From the NCBI GenBank assembly GCA_958496175.1, contig OY292275.1, positions 12,524,001 to 12,588,000 of the forward strand: a DNA stretch of 64,000 nucleotides, in the 5' to 3' direction. Positions within the stretch are counted from its first letter, which is position 1. Every line of letters begins with the position of its first letter. Position numbers and translations under genes: made by a program. Positions 35,471 through 46,548 of the stretch are shown here, one piece after another. This DNA comes from Sisyra terminalis (taxonomy: Eukaryota > Arthropoda > Insecta > Neuroptera > Sisyridae). The notes below the pieces were generated by a model that was given only the letters and a program-made list of their open reading frames with translations, searched no databases and was not told the DNA's origin.

Positions 35471-37747
35471 GCTAATAAAATCAAGTACAGTTCTAGTCCA
35501 CAATTAAATTACCTAATCTAATATAATAAGAAAAATATTCTTCGAATGATTTTTTTGCATTTTGTATCATTTTCAGTAAAGATCATTAAAAGCTTCCGGA
35601 ATTCTACAGATAAAACATGAACATGGAAGTTTCAATGAAAGCAATGAAAACTAAATTCTCTTCGATACCAAAATCCTGTTACTTCTTAGGGAATATTTAT
35701 TGGTAAAACGCCTTCACAGTACCAAAAAAATAATCATTTTATATTTTTAAAATTGGTAGTTTTTGAAGAATTTAATGTCATTAAAATTTCTGCTACAGTT
35801 TTAAACTGCATGTATAATATTTATACTGACGAAAATTAGCCTCAATTTTCAAGTTTTTTCTTCAAAGCATTCAATGTTTTTTATTGCTTTTATTGCAATA
35901 ATAAAAAGGAAATTTCAAAAAATATAACATCTTTTGTACATTTCAAGCTGCAATAGAAGTTACCTTTATACCTTCAATCTTTATTAATCATACATTATAT
36001 GCATGTATTTCCAAGTTCTACCTACACGTACTATGTACTATGTAAAGGCCGCGTTGCTTGTGTATAGGTAGGTCTCCTGCATTTCCTTCCGTTTTACAAC
36101 AGAAAAAAAAACAACGACGTATGTTTTAGCTCTTTAATTTTTAAATTACTAATGGGACGGATTTACGCTACTTTGAATTTATATAATTTTAAATAACTTC
36201 CTCCAATTTAAATTTTTATTACCCCCAACATCAGATCTCATATAAACTTCATCTCAAATCTCCCGTTTAATCAATCGACTAAGATAAGCCCAGAAAATAA
36301 AAAGAGTCTTAGTAAGTTTACACTTGAAAAAAGAGTGTAAAGAAAAAGTTATTTTACAGGAAAAATAAATTGACTAACTTTTAATGTAAATCGTTCATTT
36401 ATTTAAATAAAAATAAAAGGAGGGAATAAAATTTATTGTTCATATTACGACGTATCATAAATCGCGTCGAGGTAGTGATAAAATGAAAAATTTCGAAGTC
36501 AAAAAGCTTCCCTTCTTTATTTTAATCGAAGGGTAGGTAATGGACTAAAGTAAAGTAAAAAAAATAGAAAATTTAAAAGTCAATTTTAAACTTATCCGAA
36601 AAACAAATAAGTCACTCTCTCGAACATTAATATCCGGTGGAAACAGACGGGACCTGAATTTTATTTCACATAATTAGATTGATGGTGTGAAACAGGATAT
36701 TTAATCAAACATTTAATGAGAGAAGCAATATTTATCCGCCGTCAAAGCCGTAAAACCTGCGTAACTCATTTTACACGCTCAATGTTTAAACTTATGCGCC
36801 ACATCGGAGAAAAAAAAAGCATTGCCATTTAAAAGCACGTAATAATATGTTACGGCTTATGTAGTCCGGTTGAGGTTTTTATGGTATGTTCATGTGCCGC
36901 ATGCATTCATGAATCACATTAGTCATATTCATTTATTGTACTGAACAAGTTGGTATAACGTGCGGGCTACTACCTGGGGCGTATCCGCGTACAAAAGGGC
37001 ACTGAAATTCCCTTGGGCCGCGATTAACATCTATCATAGTTCAGAGTTCGGCAACCTTTTCGAAAGTCTTATTCAACTTAAAAGAAAGTGAAGCTGATTG
37101 GATTGGAAATGAATAAAATTGAGCCAATGAACCGCTTTGGATTTCTTTTCAATTTCGTTTGAAAATTGACGAAAATGTTTTGTAAGCTGCTTGAGAAATA
37201 ATGCGCCGATTGTCAGAGTCAGGGAATTCTATTTGCCTCAAGTGGTAATACAGGTTGTTGATGCGAGATCGGAAGTTATTAATAGATATCAGTTTCATCT
37301 GGATCACTTCACTTCAAACCAGCTCCTAACGAGAATTTTATACGACCAACTCTAAAGCGTCCTACGTGATTCAACATCACGCATCGTACAACTTTTACAA
37401 TCTTCCTAATAATGAGGAAAAAAACAAGGAAAATATAATTAAAAATATATGTTTTCATCGATTTTTTTTAAATGTTAACTTAATAAACATAGTGGCAGAT
37501 TGAAAATAATTTGTTCAAATGTAATAAAAGAAAATAAATTTTCCATTGATTAATATTACTATTACTTCATGGACTTGTACGATAATTCACGGGTTTTAAA
37601 ACTAGCTCTACTGGGACTAGTGCTTACATGTGATTGTCTATGAATTGAATGCACTTATCGCAACTCTATGCAGATTGTGCAATTTATTTGAAAAAAAAAA
37701 CGAGTTAAACCTTATAAATAGTAGATGATAAAATTCAGATCTCAGCT
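35471..37747. other. Non-coding stretch, partly complex
   Basis: No gene is recognised. From about 36600 to 37380 the sequence is G+C-richer and without repeats. It includes GTGCGGGCTACTACCTGGGG near 36961 and CCTTGGGCCGCGATTAAC near 37012. This could be conserved non-coding DNA or an unrecognised exon, but no open frame is long enough to argue for coding. Confidence 0.4.
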
Positions 37748-37918
37748 TTTATTAAATAAGAAGACAATTCAGGTTTTTTAAGATCGTTTTTTTTTATTTA
37801 CTATTTTTTAATATTCAAATTAGCTACGTTTCGTTACGTATCGTAACTTATATTAAAAAAAATTAAATAAAAAAAAACGAGCATAAGCCACCTGAACTGT
37901 CTTCTTACTTATAAATAG
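37748..37918. mobile_element. Short foldback with degenerate hammerhead-like core
   Basis: The outer arms TTAAATAAGAAGACAATTCAGG and its inverted partner CCTGAACTGTCTTCTTACTT bracket about 170 bp. On the minus strand a 6-bp stem GTTACG/CGTAAC with a 3-base loop (37833-37847) leads into GAAACGTA (complement of 37825-37832). The CTGANGA block that should precede the stem is missing. The arms match those of the larger foldback at 53479-53822, so this is a shortened relative. Confidence 0.75.
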
Positions 37919-38023
37919 TAAAAATGGCACCAAAGAAGAGAAAAAGGCGAAGAGAAAGTATCTATTGAGTACTCTCTATAACCGCGAGAAAGCATGACTA
38001 ACTTTATTAAGGCTTATTTTTAA

Positions 38024-38581
38024 TACATTTAGTTCCTGGCCATATTAATAGACGTTCTATTAGTTTTGTACAAATCCTGAAGTAAAAACTATTTTATTTT
38101 GGGTCCATATTTTTAATTGGGTTTAACTTTCCTGTACAAATTTTATTTTTTACGCTTATTACTAAATAGCGTGACCAAAAATCATATTTATAATATAATA
38201 TAGTATTATTAATTATGGCGAGCTGAATTGTTTAATATTTACTTGAAAGCCCGTTTACTGATATTTAAGTTCCGATTCTGCGCAGTATGCTGTCTATGTA
38301 AGACAATACCGTCTGCTGTATTTGTGGATGATGATTCCATACGTGAATATTTTTTCTAACGGCTATTTTTCTGATGTGACCACCTCTTGCTACTTTTTTT
38401 CAGTAATTTCCACATATTTTCAATAGGTTTCAAATCTAGGCTATTATCCTAAAGTAGGGTAATAGGGATAATAAACAAGGTTTTACCCTTAACCAGAAAA
38501 TATATTTCTTAAAAATCAATACAACTTTTTATAATGTAAAAAGTAAGTTAAGTACGGCTAATAATATGGCCAGGGACTGTA
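38024..38581 (-). mobile_element. Tc1-like element, internally deleted
   Basis: The element spans 38026-38579 between TA dinucleotides. Its ends share CCTGGCCATATTAxTAG: CATTTAGTTCCTGGCCATAT on the left and, in reverse complement, CAGTCCCTGGCCATATTATT on the right. At 554 bp it is about a third of a full Tc1 element. On the minus strand it keeps a piece of the transposase C-terminal region. Confidence 0.85.
38285..38450 (-). pseudogene. Tc1 transposase C-terminal remnant
   Basis: The complement of about 38391-38445 encodes LDLKPIENMWKLLKK, equivalent to the Tc1 block PDLNPIENLW next to the third catalytic acid. The complement of about 38285-38320, in a shifted frame, reads VLSYIDSILRRI, like the LVxSMPRRI block near the Tc1 C-terminus. 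The two blocks are out of frame with each other. The N-terminal DNA-binding part and the first catalytic residues are absent. Confidence 0.85.
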
Positions 38582-40190
38582 CTAGAGGACTCAGTGAACT
38601 TCGTACCACCTAAAATTGAATTGCGAAAATTATTTGAGATCGGTAATATTGATTCATTTTTAATTATCAATTCGAATATAACTAAACACACATACTAATG
38701 CTTAGTTATAATAAATTAAGTGCGTTTTTTAAATATACATTTTATCTTACTAATTTAGATTCATTCGTATAGGAACATTGAAGAACATATTAAAGCCCAT
38801 ATGCATACAAAAACTCATAAAATCTTACTTATTCTTGAGTTTTAAAATACACATAATTATTTTAAAACACACTTTTATTTTTGACTCTATTCCTGAAAAT
38901 TGTATTATTCTTAAGACCAATTCACTCCTAAGGTCGCTTTTAGTTAGTAACTGGATGATAACTTGAAATGTGCTTATTTTCTTCAGTTCTTTTCTATACA
39001 ATTTATTTATTATTTATTAATTATATGGTTAAGGTGGGCCAGCTTTTTGTATTAGTACAATATTTGAATTTGCTACAATGATGTACCGATTTTCTTATGG
39101 CAATTATTTGTATCCATTTTGTACTATAATTTGGAGCAAACCAAAGTCTTTAAGCCATCGTACGATATGTAATAAATTAGGAGTTGTTTGAAGAATTAAG
39201 TTATCTTCTTTTGGTATACTCTTCATTTTTTTATACATATATTGATCTTAAAAAAATATTCCTAAATTACTATCACCATTCGGCTATAATGCTATGAATT
39301 TTAGCACGAAAAATAACAAGAAGATTGGCTTTATTTTATTGACGTATTGGAAACAATAGATTTTTTAAGTCGCGGAATTGTTCGTAATAATACTCTCTCA
39401 ACAAGATTTATTATTAACAATTACACAAAATATGAATTGAATTTTAACTTTGAAACTTAAATTCTATATACAAAAAAATCAAATTCAAATTATTGCTTTG
39501 CGTTTTTTTGCAAACCGCAGGTATCAATGATGACAATTAATGTATAAGTGCGTAACGTAAGCAAATAATTGCGGAATAAGTCAAATCTAATTTATTTATT
39601 AACGCAATTTATTCATATCTTTACTGATATTTTAATAGTTATTTTGTTATCCTAGGAATAGATGAATACTACAAATTATAAATCATGAAAATCGGTTCAA
39701 CCATCCTTCAATTATAAATAATTTAACTTACACGAAAAGTGCCAAGTGCCTCAGAAAACTTAGAAAACCCAGAGGTGCTGGGTTCAAATTTTGATCAAAG
39801 TTGCAACAAAATGATAGATTCTACGAAGCAGTATTTTGCATAAGACAGAACAATTCAAAAGCTTTCAGAAAAAGATTATTGCAGCAGTATAAATTTTCCA
39901 AAAAAATATGTTTTTCCTAATAATAAATACTTTTTTGCACCCGAACCACTTATAAGTCGCTAACTTTTTCATGATGGCTTTTTTCAAAATATGTAAGTCA
40001 TTTGACATTTAAGGACATTAAGAATAGTTTTTTTTTATAAAAGCAAAAGATTTATAAAAAAATAGTATAGTTTGGCAAAATTGATAATGATTTTCAATCC
40101 CAACTTCAATAAACAATCTAAAATTCGTAGAACCATCATTCCGTTGAAGTTTCGTGGAAAATTTGTATTCATTGTATCCAGGTTTTTACA
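38582..40190. other. Non-coding stretch
   Basis: A/T-rich sequence without a recognisable gene or transposon. The short frame at 38778-38966 has no motif. Confidence 0.4.
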
Positions 40191-40234
40191 AAAAAAAAAA
40201 AAAAATATTGTAATAATTGTATTTTGACAATAAA

Positions 40235-40390
40235 AAAATTGGCTTTTTTCAGAACGCCTGAGGAAGGCTCAATAAAGGAGCCGAAACGTCGCATGTAATA
40301 AATAAAGTTTTAACTGATTAATTTTGATCCTAGTCCTCTGAATATTTTATCAATCTATTATCATCGAGGATCTGATACTTTACAATAATT
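40235..40390 (+). ncRNA. Hammerhead ribozyme-like core with perfect stem II
   Basis: The order is CTGAGGA (40258-40264), stem II GGCTC (40266-40270), a 7-base loop, GAGCC (40278-40282), then GAAACGTC (40283-40290). CTGAGGA fits the CUGANGA consensus, GAAA follows stem II, and C15.2-G16.2 plus A15.1-U16.1 form a two-pair stem III with no loop ahead of C17. Predicted cleavage is after 40290. Flanking GC before and GC after give only a weak stem I. Unlike the other three loci, no inverted partner arm is visible here. Candidates for the carrier are a Penelope-like end, a retrozyme or a SINE. Confidence 0.55.
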
Positions 40391-41919
40391 TTGAATTTAG
40401 TGAACAGCAATTATCCACCGTCAAAATATTTGTATAAAACTATAATTTTTGCGAAGCACATTTATATGGAAAATTCTTTCCAAAGCTTACATTATACTTA
40501 CAACAAAGATCAATTTAAATTTCATATTATGACAATTTTCCGCAATAAAAGCAATGCTGAAGGTAAAAAAGAAAAACAGGTTACTTCATTGAAAGTGACA
40601 ATGATAAATTCAGTTTTTTGTACGTTGAGCTTTTCGGTGGCAATACAATATTTGTATGGGGCGCTTAAGATTGTGTGAACAAACACAATTTTCGAAACTA
40701 GGAAAAAGAAAAGACTTGAATCCTAGAGATGATGGGCATTGTTTGGATTTAAACACAATAGTTACAATAGAACGAAGGTAGGGGGTCCAATGTGCTTTTG
40801 TGTGTTCGCGACGTGCATGCATGCAATAACATGCAATAATAATATGATGACTTAGCGGTCCTAGATACAATCCTACAGGATCACATAAGAACCTTATCAA
40901 AGGAAAGATAGAAAACAGCCTCATCCTTATTATTTCGTGTGTGGTTTTCACCAACTGTTTACAGTACGTACTTACGCTAGTGCGCGTTAGATTCATTGCA
41001 AAACAACACTAAAGTGTTTCAGTGAATCATCAAGTTTTTGCTGACGAAGAAAGCTCAACAAAGCTCTCTCCTCTTAGCAAACAAAATGCCATAACTGAAG
41101 TAAATGTTATGTTGCCATATCCCAAGAGGAAAATAACCACCATCCACTTTTCCCGCACAACCAGTCGGCAAAACTTGTGATATATTTTCAATATAATATA
41201 CAAGATCATTTAATTTCTTACTTTCATAAATAATAAACTTGGAAAATCTTCAAGTATTGTACTCGAAACATCAAAGCGATTTTGCATTAATTAATTATTT
41301 TCCGAGCGAAAGAAAGTCGTAATTAAAAATCTACAAAGTATAAAAGTTTTAAATAACAAGGATTGGAGTAAAGACGTTTTTTTTTTGCTTGTTATTTAAT
41401 AAACAATAGAGTTTGATAACAATAAAATGTATATATGATAAAGAGACCAGAAATGAAATCGTTTTCTTACCACCACAATTTCTAAGATCTTTAATGTTTG
41501 ATTTTTCTTTCAATTATCTGAGTATATAAATTTACAATCAGTTGATAATAACAAAAAAAGTAATACTGAAATACTACTGGGTCATTTTTTTTAAATATTT
41601 CATGTTCATTTTTTATATTAAATATGAAACTAAAAGATTGATAAAACTATAAGGAACAGACTAGGAAATTTCCAGGTTTGTTTTTTATTTTAATATAAAT
41701 TAATCAAAATTTTTTAGTTCTTTATAGATTGAAAGTGCCTTTAAAATTCATATTTTTTTTTAAACAAAATATAGGTTGTTATAATTTTTGTTCAAGTTTA
41801 GAACGGATAAAAATATATTTAAAATTTTTGTGTTAACGGCTATTTACATAGTATATAGTATAAAATAGTATATTTACAATTGCTCTGTTTACAAATTGCA
41901 ATGGCTATTTACAATTTTT
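40391..41919. other. Non-coding stretch
   Basis: Two frames overlap on opposite strands: 40391-40678 (plus, 95 codons) and 40610-40996 (minus, 128 codons). Neither has a recognisable domain. The 40700-41000 part is more complex in composition and includes TGCATGCATGCAATAACATG near 40814. I do not call a gene here. Confidence 0.4.
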
Positions 41920-42375
41920 AATAGTATTCTACGTTTGTGTTATTTTCCTATTCAGTGGAAATTTGCCCATATCATTATGTTTCAAAAACCAGTAAAATTT
42001 TCAAACGATCCTGCTTCTTCCTGACCTATAAGCCTGCTCCCAACTATTCGAAAAATTTTTGAAAAAATTCTCTTGAAACGAAATAAAAAGGTTCTACTTT
42101 TTGAGGATCTAATACCAAACTACAAATTCGAATTTATAGAGCGTCATTCTACCAATAAAAATGCCACCGAAAAGTGAACCTTCTTTAAGAGAGCTTTGAA
42201 AGTAAACTGACATACGCAAGAGTATTTATCGATATTCAAAAAGCATTTGATAGTCAAATCTGTCTCTTATTAAAACCGTACCTCCAGGATAAATTCTTCC
42301 AGGTAAAATTTAAAGCTAGATCTTACACAATACTTCTCATAAAATCTGAAGTTCCTCAAGGAAGTTTTTAAGGGC
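41920..42375 (+). pseudogene. Jockey-type reverse transcriptase fragment, first unit
   Basis: The frame from 41920 reads NSILRLCYFPIQWKFAHIIM, then a stop in place of the SYRP motif, then PISLLPTIRKIFEKILLKRN, EDLIPNYKFEFIERHSTNKN. This is the start of the Jockey reverse transcriptase (GYFPxxWKxAxIIMIxKP, then SYRPISLLPxxxKxFEK). Further on, SEVPQGSF marks the GxPQGSxLGP motif around 42350-42370, but the segment between them is shortened. The unit then runs directly into a second copy that restarts at the RPISLLP motif. Confidence 0.9.
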
Positions 42376-42870
42376 CTTACTGACCTATAAGCCTACTAAC
42401 AACTATGCCAAAATTTTATGAAAAAAATCCCTTAAAAAAAATTAAGGAAGCTCTACTTGTTGAGGATTTAATACCAAACTACCAATTCAGATTTATAGTG
42501 TCATTTTGCTATTACTATTACAAAGAGAGCTTTGAAAGTAAACAGATATACGTAAGAGTATTTATAGGTATTCAAAAAGCATTTGAAAAATTTTGGCATA
42601 AAGGATTATTGAATAATATGGAACAACTATACTCCGACCAAATCTTTCTCATATAAAAATCAAATCTTCAGGATAAATTTTTCTAGGTAAAAAATTAAAG
42701 CCAGATCATCCACAATACTTTCCATAAGATCTGAAGTTCTTCCAAGAAGTATTTTAGGACCATTTTTATATCATTTGTTTACATCAGACCTACCAGTAAC
42801 AGAAGATACAATAATCATTAATCGCTACCTTTGCAAATGGTACTGCAATTTTTACTATTTTTTAGTCCAT
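42376..42870 (+). pseudogene. Jockey-type reverse transcriptase fragment, tandem second unit
   Basis: GACCTATAAGCCTACTAACA at 42382 repeats GACCTATAAGCCTGCTCCCA at 42023, giving a 359-bp period. The longest clean frame is 42405-42656, including DLIPNYQFRFIVS, VRVFIGIQKAFEKFWHKGLL (the xFLDxxxAFDxVWHxGL motif, with the catalytic Asp of AFD changed to Glu) and LYSDQIFLI. Later, in another frame, SDLPVTEDT and ATFANGTAIF correspond to the FADD box, here FANG at about 42829. Both catalytic motifs are therefore damaged. This unit reaches further than the first. Confidence 0.9.
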
Positions 42871-42934
42871 CTACTTGACTATCCTGAAGTTATCTTTACG
42901 GTATAAATTTATTTTTAAGGTTTAATTTTTATAA

Positions 42935-42937
<3 letters not shown>

Positions 42938-43013
<76 letters not shown>
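42938..43013. repeat. (AT)n microsatellite, about 75 bp
   Basis: An almost uninterrupted alternating AT tract of roughly 37 dinucleotides. It lies just downstream of the reverse transcriptase relic and just upstream of the TIR element at 43046. Such tracts form cruciforms readily and vary in length between individuals. Confidence 0.97.
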
Positions 43014-43017
<4 letters not shown>

Positions 43018-43045
43018 ACTTGTTCATATCTACGTCTATTTCCAA

Positions 43046-43312
43046 TATATGACTCGTTTATTTTGAAAGTGGTGTAAGTCCATTTCAAGGACAGTCTATA
43101 TAGTGATTCTTCTTGTAACTAGAACAAAGTATGTTAATTATTTAACTGCTAAGTTTTCAGAAATTACTGATTTCATTTTAGCTGTTAACAAACACGCCAA
43201 TTATTCTCTCCTCCTTAGTATCTTATGTTCCTATGGTCAAAAATGATAATACTATAGAGATTGTTCTTGAAATGGACTTAACTCACTTTCAAAATAAACG
43301 GCTCATATTTTA
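43046..43312. mobile_element. TIR element with ~45-bp inverted ends, copy 2
   Basis: The left end (ATGACTCGTTTATTTTGAAA, then GTGGTGTAAGTCCATTTCAA) mirrors the right end (TTGAAATGGACTTAACTCAC, then TTTCAAAATAAACGGCTCAT). The interior is the reverse complement of the copy at 31268-31542, with matching landmarks CTCCTCCTTAGTATC and AAATTACTGATTTCATTTT. The length is about 265 bp. It is non-coding. Confidence 0.85.
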
Positions 43313-44171
43313 AGTGAAAGTATTAAACAGCTAAAATTTATTACATTTTTGATAATATTTGTATGGAATATTAACTATTTTGCTTACCTTATTCTGAAGC
43401 ATACTTCTAGTTACAAGTAGCCATAGAAGGAATTAACCACAATTTAAAATCGTTGAAATATTAAAAATAATTTCAAGAATTATACGGATTTACATTTCTC
43501 GCATTTTCATCGTCTAGTAGCTTCTGTTATGGTTGTATTTTTTATGGATGCACACTGCACAATTGTTGTTATTTATGCTTTTGGACATTATGTTAATGCA
43601 ATTATTATGAACAACTTTGTCGCTTAGAGTCTCAATGTTGCGTTGGGGCAAATGTTCCAACATAAAATCATTAAATTATTAACTAACCTCGCTTTCGACT
43701 TTGTGTTCTATGGGAAGAAAACTTTATTGTGAATCTTAACGCGGTGCACTTTAACTCTCAAAATCGCATTGCAACACTCACTGCAACTACAGAGCTACGT
43801 TAAGATTGTGCTTTTTTTTTTGTTTCTAACTTTTCGCATTCCACGTTTTAGTTCAACTTTTCGATTTTTAGTTACTTAAAGATAACGAAAGATTTATATT
43901 ATGTGAGAGAATTATTTCCGAAAGCTATTTGGGTAATTTTTGCGGGGCGTGGAGGTATAAATTTAGTGGTCGAAAAATGATTTTAAAAAACGTGAAATTT
44001 TTTTCATCAATCGTAATTTTTTTTGGAAAAAGAACCTTTTAAGTTGCAAGTTATAAGAGGATATAGCAAGAGAATTTCTAAATAACGAAGGCTCCAATTA
44101 TAAAATAATTGCTCTGAGAATATTTTATTGGAAATATAAAAACGGGAATTGTGTTTTACGATTGAACATTA
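43313..44171. other. Non-coding stretch
   Basis: No gene is recognised. The part at 43500-43800 is moderately complex and free of repeats. The remainder is A/T-rich. Confidence 0.4.
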
Positions 44172-45135
44172 CTTGTAAACAGTGGCGTGCATTCCATATA
44201 GACAAAAAGACACTGCCTACCCAATTCTACAATTCTTGAATTTTAAAGTGTGAATTTTCTGAAATATTTTTTTTGCTAATCATTGGGAAATCATTCGTAG
44301 AGGCTTGAGAAAGAAACCGTTTCGTTGGTGACAAAATAGTTTAGCGGTAATTAAAAAAATAAGATAAATTAATTAATTAGTCATTGATATAGTAGTATGT
44401 TAAAAAAATAAGGTTTAAAGCAACATACAATAACAAAAATGAGGGAAAATTTAGGAAACGGTTGGTTAAAACTAAAAAAAAAAGTTAAAGAAAAATATTT
44501 TCCGAATTTCAAAAAACACTTAATGTTCTACTTCGTATATATATTTTTTCAAAAGTTTTTTGTGTGAAAGGTTGATTTTCACAAACGAAAAAATTTGGGA
44601 GAAAAGCTTGTATAATTATGTTTCGATTTATGTTATCTTGTAAAATTTTTGGAAAATATAATTTGAGGAAAAAAATTAATATCATAATTGCCACTTTTTT
44701 CCATTTTTTTCGAAGGGGGGGGAGGTTCTGTTTAGTTTTCCTTAACTTTTTTTTAGTTTTACATTTACCGTTTCCTTATTTCCGTAATTTTCTCGCATTT
44801 TTGTTATTGTATGTTGCTTTGAACCATATTTACTTAACATTTTACTATATCAATGACGAATTAATTAATTTTTCTTAATTAATTTATTATCGTTAAACTA
44901 TTTTGTCACAAACAAAGCGGTTTTTTTCCCATACGCTTACGAACGATTTCCCATCGATTGTCAAAAAAAAAAACGGAAAATTCACACTTTAAAATTTTGC
45001 TGGCTAATTGGTATAGGGTTCATTATTTACTAATCATGACAACGAACTAAGCAGCATTTTTGATTATATTAAAATAGGTTTTAAAAATTTCTGCCTACCC
45101 TGCCTAAAATCTCTGTGCACGCCACTGCTTGTAAA
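44172..45135. mobile_element. hAT-like foldback element, 948 bp, perfect 8-bp target duplication
   Basis: The element spans 44180-45127. CTTGTAAA occurs exactly at 44172-44179 and 45128-45135, and it fits the hAT target preference nTnnnnAn. The ends are CAGTGGCGTGCA on the left and its complement TGCACGCCACTG on the right. The element is a foldback almost throughout: the left arm (44180-44510) and right arm (about 44705-45127) are inverted copies, with landmarks such as TGACAAAATAGTTTA, AATTAATTAATTAG and GGAAACGG. No transposase can be read; the frame 44618-44878 lies across the centre and right arm and has no motif. This is a non-autonomous hAT derivative. Confidence 0.93.
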
Positions 45136-46325
45136 TGCTGCGGTGTTTGTAAGTTAGTCTTAAGAAATCTACCCGTAAAAAAGAACTATTATAGATTTAA
45201 AACTTTACAAATAAGGATAATATCTCGTTAGGAATAATTTCCCAATCGTCCATATACACAATATAAGGCAAATGAAACAACAAAGAAAAAAGTTTACGTC
45301 TGAAAAGTTTGCTGAAAGAAAAATTCAGAATTTTCAATGAGCCAATATAGATAGAACGAGCCGTAATGTAAACGTTAAATTCACTTTAAATTGAATGGAC
45401 CAAATCTGGAAATCCATCGTTCTCTATTCAATCATACGAAATTGAGACGACTAATAAAAAAAAAGAAATTCCGTCGACGTTATTTTACATAAAAGCTTGT
45501 ATTTATCAATCCAATTTTTTTCTCTTTAGGAACGAATTAAATTTTGAATGTTTGTAAAAGCGAGATTACGAGTCTGATTTTCCCTCATTACGTGGTAATA
45601 CCGTGACAATTATAAAAGAAAATAAAACACGAAAACGAAACGATACGATACAAAATAAGTGTACGATATAAATTCTTAAGATTAAGATCGAAGACGTGTA
45701 TGTTCGTACAAGCCATAATTTGAAACTAAATATTTCTCAATTTTCTTTATATCTGTGAATCGGATTCATAGATTCTCTCATTAATTGGTTTGCCTTTTAT
45801 AATTTGAGACTCTTAAACGGTCTGAGATTCATAAATCAGATTTTCTTGAGCTTGCAAAAAAATTTGAAACCTTGTTAGATTTCAAACATTAAAACCATGA
45901 TAATTGCATGCAAAACGATGCAAATTACTAATTATGAAACTAAAGAAGCTGCATTATAACTCCTTTTTCTTTTTTTTTTGCAGATAAATCAAAATTATAA
46001 TGCTTGCGACACTCGTAACTTAATTCCTCTTACAATAGACAAGATCAATTTAAATCCTTTAAATTGCTAAAAACTTAATAAAAAACACTAAGTTACACAC
46101 GATTGTTCTGAAAAAAGTATATTACTTGTTAGGTAAATTTTTTAGCGTTTATGATTCATAAAATCACGATTTTATACCTACAAGAATATAGAAAGATCAC
46201 TTCTTGCACTTTGTACCTAACATTTGTATTTCAAACCAAACTGGACTAGTAATCTACCGAGTCTGTACAAATTTATCCTTAAATTGTAGCCTCAAATATT
46301 ATTTTTGAAAAGCTTTAAAAATTCT
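45136..46325. other. Non-coding stretch
   Basis: A/T-rich sequence with no recognisable gene, repeat or transposon. Confidence 0.4.
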
Positions 46326-46548
46326 CAAAAATCTATTTAAACACATTCTCAGAGAAACCCATGACTGGATCCTAAGAGGCAAAGAACAAAAATCTTGTTC
46401 CATATGTAGGAGCGTCCTGAATGTCAACCATATTCTGGTTGGATGTAACGGGGCTCTATCCAGAAATGGGAAGACCTCAGACCATCGTCGCCCATCACCC
46501 TGGATATTTTACAGTCCCTGAAGAAAACAAATATCAAAACATAATCTG
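46326..46548 (+). pseudogene. Non-LTR retrotransposon ORF2 tail with CCHC knuckle
   Basis: The plus strand reads LFKHILRETHDWILRGKEQK, then SCSICRSVLNVNHILVGCNG. This is the segment after RNase H, with an intact Cys-x2-Cys-x8-His-x4-Cys knuckle. After a frameshift it continues DILQSLKKTNIK and a stop near 46545, the usual C-terminal helix of such proteins. The family differs from the 31.7 kb LINE, where the knuckle is CRKCG. About 220 bp remain and no target duplication was found. Confidence 0.78.

Noticed and set aside
39770..39800. GGGTTCAAATTTTGATC as a tRNA T-arm
   Set aside because: No acceptor stem, D-arm or anticodon arm can be built around it.
40610..40996. 128-codon minus-strand frame
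   Set aside because: Overlaps a plus-strand frame, has no family match, and lies in unique non-repetitive DNA with no supporting signals.
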